Assembly: GCA_029858925.1 (NCBI GenBank)
Contig: JAOUEB010000103.1
Location: 1 to 5,703, forward strand
Reading direction: 5' to 3'
DNA length: 5,703 nucleotides
From: Nitrospira sp.
GTDB taxonomy: Bacteria; Nitrospirota; Nitrospiria; Nitrospirales; Nitrospiraceae
Shown: one piece after another, positions 1-5,703 of the stretch
Layout: each line of letters opens with the position of its first letter
Numbering within the stretch: position 1 is the stretch's first letter
The notes under the pieces: generated by a model
Seen by the model: only the letters and a program-made list of their open reading frames with translations
Told to the model about the DNA's origin: nothing
Databases searched by the model: none
Translations under genes and position numbers: made by a program

Positions 1-171
1 AGGCAAGTGCTGCTCCTGTGTTTTGATCGATAGGGCTCCATCAATAGGAAGTAGGTGACTTGCGTGATGCACACCATATGTAGTTTTCTGAGGCGATACA
101 CCTCCACTCTCATCGAGAAAAGGCGAAAATACTTTTTGCTGCACCCTGTTACCTAGGGGAAAGGCGCAGGG
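1..171. other. Region downstream of the response regulator with no supportable gene
   Basis: After the TAA stop at 174-172 the sequence is more AT-rich than the genes. On the minus strand two small hairpins are possible: CCCTG/CAGGG (171-167 with 148-144), and a GAGGTG/CGCCTC stem with a three-base loop (104-90). Neither is followed by a T-run, so no intrinsic terminator is called. A minus-strand frame opens with ATG at 113-111 and stays open to the window edge for about 37 codons, but it has no Shine-Dalgarno and no recognisable family. It could be the start of another gene or chance. Confidence 0.4.
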
Positions 172-1629
172 TTATTCCTGTATCGGAGGCTCTGAGTCCT
201 GGCCGGCGGCGTTGTCTGATCGGCCGACGCCGAGGGTGTCCATACGATATTTGAGCATGCGTCTGCTGATGCCAAGAAGATTGGCAGCATGGGTTTGCAC
301 ATAGTTCGTCCGCTTCAGGGCATCAAGAATGATCTCCCGTTCGAACTCCATGACCGCTTTCTCGAGAGACATGCGTCCGGCGATCGTATCGTCGTGGAGC
401 GAGGATGAACGGATATCCCCCTTGAGAATAGCGGGCAGATGTTCCGGAGTAATCTGGTCGGCCTGTTGCGACCAGATAAAGGATTGTTCGACGATGTTTT
501 CCAACTCGCGAACATTCCCCGGCCAAGGGTAGCGCGCAAGGGTTTCCAAGGCCTCTTTCGAGAACTCAATGCGAGGACGTTTTTCCTCTTCCACCCGTTT
601 GGCGAGAAAATGTTTGGCCAGGAGCGCAATGTCTTCGCCGCGCTCGCGGAGAGGAGGGAGATAGAGCGCGATCACATTGATGCGATAATACAAGTCCTCT
701 CGAAACTGCCCTTTTCGGACCAGTTCGTCCAAGTTCTTGTTCGTGGCCGCCACGATACGCACATCGACTTTGATCGATTGGGAGCCGCCGATTCGTGTGA
801 ATTCACGTTCTTGCAGTACGCGCAGGAGCTTAGCTTGGGTGACGGGGCTGAGGTCGCCGATTTCATCGAGAAAGAGCGTGCCGGTATGGGCCAGCTCGAA
901 TTGCCCAGTGCGGCGAGCCGTGGCGTCCGTGAACGAGCCTTTTTCATGGCCGAACAATTCGCTTTCGATCAGCGTTTCCGGCAGCGCCGCGCAGTTCAGC
1001 GCAATGCAGGGCCGGTCTCGCCGTGAACTGTTGTAGTGCAGGGCCTTTGCGACGAGTTCCTTGCCGGTTCCGCTTTCTCCTGTGACCAAGACTGTGGTTC
1101 GGCTATCGGAGACCTGTTCGATCTTCGCATAGATGTCCTGCATGCCTTGGCTTTTTCCGATCAGATTGTGGAAGGCGTAGCGTTGGACGACTTGGCTCCG
1201 CAGCTGCTTGACTTCGCGCTCCAGCGCAAGTGAGCGCAACGCGCGATCGACGACGATGCGCAATTCCTCGACGTCGAAGGGCTTGGACAGATAGTCCGCC
1301 GCTCCAAGCTTCATCGCATCGACCGCGGTCTTGACCGACTTCGTGCCCGTCAGCATGATGATCGGCACCATCTTGCTCTCGGAGCGAAGCGTCTGGAGGA
1401 CGGTGAGTCCATCGGCGCCCGGAAGAATCACATCGAGGAGTACAAGGTCCGGTCCCTCTTTCCGAAAGACATCGAGACCTTCTTGCGCATCGGCAGCCTG
1501 GAGAATGTTGTAGGACGGCTCGAGAACCATCTTGAGCGACGAACGGACCCGCGCTTCGTCGTCGATCAAGAGGACGCATTTTTTGGGGACGACACTATCC
1601 ACGGCGCTCCTATCTGTGCTGTTTCTCAC
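172..1629 (-). CDS. Sigma54-dependent NtrC-family response regulator
   Basis: A 485-residue transcription activator with three domains. The receiver (about 17-130) has acidic Asp23/Asp24, phosphoacceptor Asp66 in LVLLDV, Thr94 and Lys116. The AAA+ sigma54-interaction domain (about 155-385) has Walker A GESGTGKE (184-191), Walker B TLFLDEIG (251-258) and sensor II YPWPGNVRELEN. The sigma54 contact loop reads GSFTDA (231-236) instead of GAFTGA. The C-terminus (about 425-466) is a Fis-type helix-turn-helix, AANLLGISRRMLKYRM. Phosphorylation at Asp66 by the adjacent kinase should trigger oligomerisation, enhancer binding and ATP-driven opening of sigma54 promoters; the target genes are not visible here. 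The GTG at 1629 overlaps the kinase stop (GTGA) and suggests translational coupling. A second in-frame GTG at 1602 has an AGGAG four bases upstream and would give a nine-residue shorter protein with a more typical receiver N-terminus. Length and domain order are normal for the family. Confidence 0.96.
   Translation of the reverse strand: MRNSTDRSAVDSVVPKKCVLLIDDEARVRSSLKMVLEPSYNILQAADAQEGLDVFRKEGPDLVLLDVILPGADGLTVLQTLRSESKMVPIIMLTGTKSVKTAVDAMKLGAADYLSKPFDVEELRIVVDRALRSLALEREVKQLRSQVVQRYAFHNLIGKSQGMQDIYAKIEQVSDSRTTVLVTGESGTGKELVAKALHYNSSRRDRPCIALNCAALPETLIESELFGHEKGSFTDATARRTGQFELAHTGTLFLDEIGDLSPVTQAKLLRVLQEREFTRIGGSQSIKVDVRIVAATNKNLDELVRKGQFREDLYYRINVIALYLPPLRERGEDIALLAKHFLAKRVEEEKRPRIEFSKEALETLARYPWPGNVRELENIVEQSFIWSQQADQITPEHLPAILKGDIRSSSLHDDTIAGRMSLEKAVMEFEREIILDALKRTNYVQTHAANLLGISRRMLKYRMDTLGVGRSDNAAGQDSEPPIQE
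1607..1611 (-). promoter_or_regulatory. Shine-Dalgarno supporting an internal GTG start of the response regulator
   Basis: On the coding strand AGGAG is followed by CGCC and then GTG at 1602-1600, which is codon 10 of the longer frame. The 4-base spacing is slightly short but usable. The upstream GTG at 1629 is preceded by CTGCCGGCCATC, which has no Shine-Dalgarno. This favours the internal start unless translation is coupled through the GTGA overlap with the kinase stop. Confidence 0.45.
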
Positions 1630-2885
1630 ACGATGGCCGGCAGGTGAATGAGAAAGGTCGTGCCGGCTCCTTCGACGCTCTGCACGTGAATATCGCCCCG
1701 GTGGTCGCGAACGATTTGATGGGCGATGGCCAATCCCAATCCGGTGCCTTCGCTCTCTTCACTCCCGTGTTTGGTGGTAAAGAAGGGATCGAACACCCGT
1801 TCAAGATTGTCAGCCGGGATGCCGCATCCTGTATCCTCGACTTCGATCTGCACCCAGACATCGCCTTCCGGTTTCATGATCCTGTTGGTTCTGACCCGAA
1901 GCATGCCGCAGCTCTCGCCGATTGCGTCCATCGAGTTCAGAAACAAGTTCAACAGCACCTGTTTGATTTGCTGCCGGTCCAGCATGACACGAGGCAGCTC
2001 GGCCGCCAACTCTTTTTCAATCGTGATCGCGCGGTGGCGCGCTTTGACATCGATGAAGTACAGGCATGACGACACGATTTCGTTCACATCTTCCTCGGTC
2101 AGCTTGGGCTCCATGTAACGGGCATAGTCGAGGATTTCCTGGATCAATCGCTCGATCCGATACACGTCATCGAGCACGACCTGGCTGAAATCCCGCATGA
2201 ACTCGTCGTCGTCCTTTCGGTCAGGGGCCAGCTGAATGAAGGTTTTGATCGACGTCAGCGGGTTTCTGATTTCGTGGGCGAATCCTCCGGCGATGGTTTC
2301 CAACGAACGCAGACGGTCTGTGCGGCGCATCAATGTTTGAGATTGATGGAGATCTTCGAAGATCAACAGGGAGTCCAACACGTTCGCGGCGCTCTGGGCC
2401 ATGGCTGTCAAGAATTCTCTGTGTGCGGGGTCGGGTTCGCCCGATGCCGGATCAGACCGGAGCAAGACGAATGCGATCAATCGTCCACGATTGATGAGCG
2501 GAATGGCTATGCTGGCGCACAGACCGTCCAGCGGCTGCAGCGGTCCGTCGAGTGCAGCGTGAGGGGCGGCGGATCGATCCAGAATCTGACGATGCTGAGT
2601 GAGTTGGCGCACAAGGGGATGATCGGCCGCGAGCGTCGGCGGCGCCGAGGCCGTGTGGTCCGATCCTTGTGCGGCCAGACGGCGAAAATTCGTATGTTCG
2701 TGCGCAGACAGATAGAAGGAGCCCTGTCGGCCCTGCGCAGTTTCGGATAATCCTGAGAGCACACGCTCCGCCACCGCGCGGATGTCCGTGATCTCGCCGA
2801 TTTCTCGTGAAAACTGTGTCAGGCGCCTAAGCGACTCGGAAACCGATCCTGTCGGTATTGTCTCTTGGGGTGCGCGGTCGATCAT
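1626..2885 (-). CDS. GAF-domain sensor histidine kinase, cytoplasmic
   Basis: A 419-residue two-component kinase. Residues about 17-172 form a GAF-like sensor, recognisable by the core strand ASIAIPLINRGRLIAFVLL and the closing helix that leads into the dimerisation region. The HisKA H-box is GGFAHEIRNPL, with phosphoacceptor His204. The ATPase domain is complete: N-box NLFLNSMDA (Asn317), G1 box DTGCGIP (351-357), F box FDPFFTTK (365-372) and G2 box GTGLGLA (380-386). It should autophosphorylate and pass phosphate to the regulator encoded immediately downstream. No transmembrane segment or signal peptide is present, so the input is probably intracellular, but the GAF ligand cannot be read from the sequence. 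The ATG start has no Shine-Dalgarno. The stop TGA overlaps the first possible start of the regulator as GTGA. The catalytic half resembles NtrB/AtoS-type kinases that partner sigma54 regulators; PrsK-like kinases are another relative, but those have N-terminal membrane helices. Confidence 0.93.
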   Translation of the reverse strand: MIDRAPQETIPTGSVSESLRRLTQFSREIGEITDIRAVAERVLSGLSETAQGRQGSFYLSAHEHTNFRRLAAQGSDHTASAPPTLAADHPLVRQLTQHRQILDRSAAPHAALDGPLQPLDGLCASIAIPLINRGRLIAFVLLRSDPASGEPDPAHREFLTAMAQSAANVLDSLLIFEDLHQSQTLMRRTDRLRSLETIAGGFAHEIRNPLTSIKTFIQLAPDRKDDDEFMRDFSQVVLDDVYRIERLIQEILDYARYMEPKLTEEDVNEIVSSCLYFIDVKARHRAITIEKELAAELPRVMLDRQQIKQVLLNLFLNSMDAIGESCGMLRVRTNRIMKPEGDVWVQIEVEDTGCGIPADNLERVFDPFFTTKHGSEESEGTGLGLAIAHQIVRDHRGDIHVQSVEGAGTTFLIHLPAIV

Positions 2886-3006
2886 AGATTGAGACTGAGA
2901 GTGGCAAATGAACGTCGCAGATTTCCGCGTTGTGACTCTTTCAGGAGATGCCGGCGCGGAGAATTATGGCTGCGACCAGGGTGCAGTATACATGGCGAAT
3001 GCCGTA
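2886..3006 (-). promoter_or_regulatory. Intergenic gap upstream of the histidine kinase; possible promoter or leader
   Basis: These 121 bases separate the PilZ fusion stop from the kinase start. On the coding strand a -10-like TATACT lies at 2990-2985, but the hexamer 17 bases upstream (TGGCTG) is a poor -35. No GG-N10-GC sigma54 element was found by eye. No Shine-Dalgarno precedes the kinase ATG; the bases before it read CAGTCTCAATCT. A nested inverted repeat occupies the middle of the gap. No T-run that would make an intrinsic terminator was seen, so read-through from the PilZ gene is possible. The promoter call is tentative. Confidence 0.25.
2914..2976. repeat. Nested imperfect inverted repeat in the intergenic gap
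   Basis: Outer arms are GTCGCAG (2914-2920) and CTGCGAC (2970-2976), a perfect 7-base match. Inner arms are TCCGCG (2924-2929) and CGCGGA (2955-2960), a perfect 6-base match. The inner loop is 25 bases, and the arms are separated by unequal gaps of 3 and 9 bases. Transcribed toward the kinase, it could fold into a two-part stem with an internal loop about 30 bases before the kinase ATG. There is no following T-run, so it is not a standard terminator. It could be a leader structure, a protein-binding site or chance. Confidence 0.35.
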
Positions 3007-5631
3007 TCAGCCAGTGGATTTGGCATTTCGGACGACGGCCATGAGCAGTTGATTGCCGAGGATGGGAACGATCTGAGTCGGGCCGGCGCCGGCATGGACC
3101 AGCAGTCTACCCAGATCAGTTCGTTCGTAGCTATGCAGCAGGCCATGACGAATGGCTTCACGCAGGCGGCCGAGATGATGGAGGATAATCTGGGAAGATG
3201 CGCCTGATTCGTGTTGGTCCGATGCGCGCAGGTGGCGGTGAAACAGCGTCGTGAGATCGGTGTGTGGCTGAAGGACGGTGATCACGGCTCTTCCTTCCGG
3301 ATGCAAGACTCGGAGTGCCTGTCGAAGACTGTGAAGAGGAGAAGGGGAAAAGGAGAGCGAGAGATGGCAGAGGATGCGGTGGATAGAATCTTCGATGAAA
3401 GGAAGAGGCGAATGCCAGCCGGTGTGCAACCAGCGGGTTTCCACGAATCGGTCTGCGGGGAAAGCCGTCGTGAGTGAGCAGGGCAGTTCTTGAGCGAATG
3501 TGCGGATCTGTCGTTCGGCAAGCGCCAGAGATTCTTGCGCGTAGCCCGCTCCGATGTAGCGGAGAGGGTCGGCCGGCGATCCGCTTCTGTGCGCTGACCG
3601 ATAGATTTGGTCGGTCAGCATGATCCGAGCAAGGTCGCTTTCCCCGCAGCCAATGTCCAGGACGTTCATGCCTGGCTCAAGGGGGAGGAGTCGGCGATAG
3701 AGTTTATTTTCCAACGCCCAGTAGTCAGGCTGGTTTCCAAGTTGAGGCAGCTGGGCCAGATGCGCCACCCACAAGGCGCTACGCGCAGCCTGCGAGACGT
3801 GGTGGCGCACGCGGATGCGCTCATGCTCCAACTGCTGCTGCCTGCGAATATCCCGCATATTCGGCTCATGCATTTGAATGGAGCGAGGACTGCCGATCAG
3901 AGGCGTGGAGATGAGTTTGAAGATGGTCCGGAAGGCCGTGGTATGGCGTTCGTCATAGGCGAGGGACTCTCTCGATACGTCGGTTTGTAGCGGAACGATG
4001 ACCGGCGCGATTCCCATGGCGGAGAAAACGCGGCGTTGAGGGCCGAACACGTCTTCAAGGGGGCGATGGGATTCTGGAGAAGTCAGAATAACAGGCGGAA
4101 TTGTCAGCCGGGCCAAGTCCGCTGCCGACGAAGCCAAGTCGGCATAGTCTCCCGCGATGGCGTCGCCGACGAACTGATCAAAGTTGACGTTGAGCCCCCA
4201 CAGATTGGCTATGCCTCGCCGAACGCCCTGCCGGTAGCCTCCGACGGCATCGGGCGGGTAGACGGTGGAGAGCGCGGTGTCGATGTCGAGAACAGGATTC
4301 AGCAAGAGCAGCTGATCGGCCGGGTTGTTCCGAGCCAGGGTTTTCACCGCTACTCGCGCGGCAATGTCTTCAGCGAGGAGCGTCAGCGGAGCGGTCGGCC
4401 AGGTGGCGTGAACAAAGTCCAAGACGCTTTGGAGGTCGCTCTGCATGCTGCGCAATGTGATCTGCGGAATATCGCCGTCGCTCTGGCCGACATGATTTGT
4501 GTGGTCGTAGCGCAGGATGCGGAAACGGTTGGCAGCCAGTGAAAACGAGAGCGGCGCGTAGTCGGTTTGTGTCAATCCGAATCCCGGGACGATGAGCACG
4601 ATAGGGGCGTTCGGTGAAAGCTGATGGCGGGCATGGTTGTCTGTTACCGCGATCATCTGACCCCGCGCATTCCGACATTCCCGTCTGGTGCTGACGATCG
4701 AGGACCGGCCGGCGATGCCGGCAAGGTCCATGGAAGAGCCGACATGCTGGGCGATGACACGGTTGATTTCCCGTTCCGCGAACGGCGTCAATTGGTCAAA
4801 ACGGATGCCGACGCGCAGTCCCGGCTCTGATGGGCTGGGTTTCAGCTCAGATGGAACGGTGTGGTCGGGCGCGAGGTGGACGATGCGGCCGGTCAAGATT
4901 GCTTCGGGCGCTTCCGGCTCATGCACCCTCGGTTGATCCAGGGCTCCCGTCGACGCAAAATGAAGAGCGATCACGTCGTCGGTCATTTCCAGAGATGGTT
5001 CCGTTTGGAGGCATGCACCGCCTCGGCTGAAATTGACAGCCAGGCCCAGTGGGCGGCCGGTTCCAGATTTGAGCGACGGACTGACAATGCGAACAGGCAG
5101 CGCAACGCGGACTCTCACGGTTTCACGATGGTCCGTGCCTCGAAGGGCGGTCTCCGCGACGGACTTGGCATGATTGTCAGTTTGCTCCTGTGGCGAAAGC
5201 AGCGCTTCGACGGTAACGGCCAGCCTGCGCGCGCGCGCTTCTTCGATGAGCGACGCCAACACTTTGTGTTCAGTGTCGTCGAGCGTGGCGAACTGGAATG
5301 CGAGGCGCGAGGTCTGCTGTTCAACGCCGGCTTGGGGCGGTATTTCTCCGCGGTCATGGGCCGTGCCTTGTAACTCCAACGCGCCGGCGGCGGTTTTCAG
5401 GATCACCGAGGCAGATTGATGTTCGATCGACGGGAGGGAACCTTCGATTTCCAGTGCAGCGCCTGTGGGGCTCAGATCGGTCAGGGCGCCTCCGTGCAGT
5501 CTGTTGCCGATTGTCAGGGATGCCGGCAGGTGAGTGGCTGTCCGTGCGCTCTTGCGGCGGTCAGGCAACGGCCGAGAGGAAGAAACGGAAGTCGGGGGCC
5601 TCGTCGGCGCCGGACTCAGGGCATGTGCCAA
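3007..5631 (-). CDS. PilZ-PilZ-LuxD-like alpha/beta hydrolase-methyltransferase fusion protein
   Basis: An 874-residue protein with four recognisable modules. PilZ 1 (about 26-133) has RxxxR at 26-30 and DLSPTG at 52-57. PilZ 2 (about 168-295) has RETVR at 169-173 and NFSRGG at 200-205. Both therefore keep the residues that bind c-di-GMP in this family. Residues about 312-580 resemble LuxD acyltransferases: VPGFG near 348-352, RYDHTNHVGQSDG at 374-386, and an elbow AEDIA at 420-424 where a Ser nucleophile is expected. Residues about 637-870 resemble a class I SAM methyltransferase, with VLDIGCGES at 657-665 and RVLHPEG at 774-780. A Q/R/H-rich, probably helical linker joins the last two modules. 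No signal peptide or membrane segment is seen, so it is probably cytoplasmic. The start is uncertain: codon 1 is TTG without a Shine-Dalgarno, and the frame stays open to the window edge. The modules are clear; the overall function is unknown, and the two C-terminal modules may not be catalytic. Confidence 0.9.
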   Translation of the reverse strand: MAHALSPAPTRPPTSVSSSRPLPDRRKSARTATHLPASLTIGNRLHGGALTDLSPTGAALEIEGSLPSIEHQSASVILKTAAGALELQGTAHDRGEIPPQAGVEQQTSRLAFQFATLDDTEHKVLASLIEEARARRLAVTVEALLSPQEQTDNHAKSVAETALRGTDHRETVRVRVALPVRIVSPSLKSGTGRPLGLAVNFSRGGACLQTEPSLEMTDDVIALHFASTGALDQPRVHEPEAPEAILTGRIVHLAPDHTVPSELKPSPSEPGLRVGIRFDQLTPFAEREINRVIAQHVGSSMDLAGIAGRSSIVSTRRECRNARGQMIAVTDNHARHQLSPNAPIVLIVPGFGLTQTDYAPLSFSLAANRFRILRYDHTNHVGQSDGDIPQITLRSMQSDLQSVLDFVHATWPTAPLTLLAEDIAARVAVKTLARNNPADQLLLLNPVLDIDTALSTVYPPDAVGGYRQGVRRGIANLWGLNVNFDQFVGDAIAGDYADLASSAADLARLTIPPVILTSPESHRPLEDVFGPQRRVFSAMGIAPVIVPLQTDVSRESLAYDERHTTAFRTIFKLISTPLIGSPRSIQMHEPNMRDIRRQQQLEHERIRVRHHVSQAARSALWVAHLAQLPQLGNQPDYWALENKLYRRLLPLEPGMNVLDIGCGESDLARIMLTDQIYRSAHRSGSPADPLRYIGAGYAQESLALAERQIRTFAQELPCSLTTAFPADRFVETRWLHTGWHSPLPFIEDSIHRILCHLSLSFSPSPLHSLRQALRVLHPEGRAVITVLQPHTDLTTLFHRHLRASDQHESGASSQIILHHLGRLREAIRHGLLHSYERTDLGRLLVHAGAGPTQIVPILGNQLLMAVVRNAKSTG

Positions 5632-5703
5632 AGGAGGCGGGTCGATCGCAGTATTGTCCGATGAAACAGGAGAGGCGGCATGCGTGATGGATCTCTCCGA
5701 TTG
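5632..5703 (-). other. Probable 5' continuation of the PilZ fusion reading frame
   Basis: Upstream of the TTG at 5631 the same frame runs through 24 more codons to the window edge with no stop. The encoded stretch is rich in Ser, Ala, Thr and Pro, like the first 25 residues of the PilZ protein, which suggests one continuous disordered N-terminal tail. It contains no ATG or GTG in frame. The bases just before the TTG read CGCCTCCT on the coding strand, which is the complement of a Shine-Dalgarno rather than one. I infer that the true start may lie beyond 5703 and that the gene may be 5'-truncated by the window. Confidence 0.5.

Noticed and set aside
3..63. GCAAGT (3-8) and ACTTGC (58-63) inverted repeat
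   Set aside because: Six-base arms separated by 49 bases are expected by chance and frame no identifiable feature.
90..104. A compact GAGGTG/CGCCTC hairpin (minus strand) as a terminator
   Set aside because: It is a 6-base stem with one wobble pair and is followed by AGAAAAC rather than Ts.
1..113. Possible start of a further minus-strand gene at ATG 113
   Set aside because: The frame is open to the window edge for about 37 codons, but there is no ribosome binding site and no recognisable protein sequence, so I do not call a CDS.
144..171. A CCCTG/CAGGG stem just after the regulator stop as an intrinsic terminator
   Set aside because: The stem is only 5 bases with an 18-base loop, and on the transcribed strand it is followed by an A-run, not a T-run.
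439..1026. A 195-codon plus-strand frame antisense to the regulator AAA+ domain
   Set aside because: It lies entirely opposite a textbook sigma54 AAA+ domain. Its composition is what GC-rich antisense frames give, it matches no family I recognise, and it is best read as a shadow frame.
1103..1579. A 158-codon minus-strand frame inside the regulator gene
   Set aside because: It is another frame of the receiver-coding region and gives an Arg-rich, motif-free product.
2908..3207. A 99-codon plus-strand frame starting in the intergenic gap
   Set aside because: Two thirds of it overlap the methyltransferase-like domain in antisense, there is no Shine-Dalgarno, and the product has no recognised motif.
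4036..4542. A 168-codon plus-strand frame opposite the LuxD-like domain
   Set aside because: The opposite strand encodes the RYDxxxHVG signature and hydrolase core; the plus-strand frame has no independent support.
4861..5373. A 170-codon plus-strand frame opposite the PilZ domains
   Set aside because: The minus-strand frame has clear PilZ motifs over the same bases. The plus-strand product is Arg-rich with no recognisable motif.

Overview
The window is moderately GC-rich bacterial DNA. All convincing coding sequence lies on the minus strand, so the genes read from right to left. No rRNA, tRNA, CRISPR array, insertion sequence or plasmid function is visible. An NtrC-type regulator paired with a soluble GAF kinase, next to a PilZ protein, would suit a free-living Gram-negative or Nitrospirota-like genome. 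That taxonomic guess rests on gene style alone and is weak.

Layout in transcription order: (1) about 5631 (or beyond the window) to 3007 is a very long multidomain protein. It carries two PilZ (c-di-GMP-binding type) domains, a LuxD-like alpha/beta-hydrolase domain and a C-terminal class I methyltransferase-like domain. (2) 3006-2886 is a 121-base gap with a nested inverted repeat and no clear ribosome binding site. (3) 2885-1626 is a cytoplasmic GAF histidine kinase. (4) 1629-172 is a sigma54-dependent NtrC-family response regulator whose first possible codon overlaps the kinase stop. (5) 171-1 is a tail with no supportable gene or terminator.

The kinase and regulator form an evident two-component pair. 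The kinase has complete H, N, G1, F and G2 boxes. The regulator has a complete receiver, AAA+ and Fis-type DNA-binding domain, but its sigma54 contact loop reads GSFTDA rather than GAFTGA. The large upstream gene is the most unusual item. Both PilZ modules keep the full RxxxR and (D/N)xSxxG ligand motifs, while the hydrolase and methyltransferase modules appear to have lost key catalytic or cofactor-binding acids. A working hypothesis is a c-di-GMP-responsive protein with acyltransferase/methyltransferase-derived modules, genetically linked to a sigma54 switch. The link is inferred from proximity and shared direction only.
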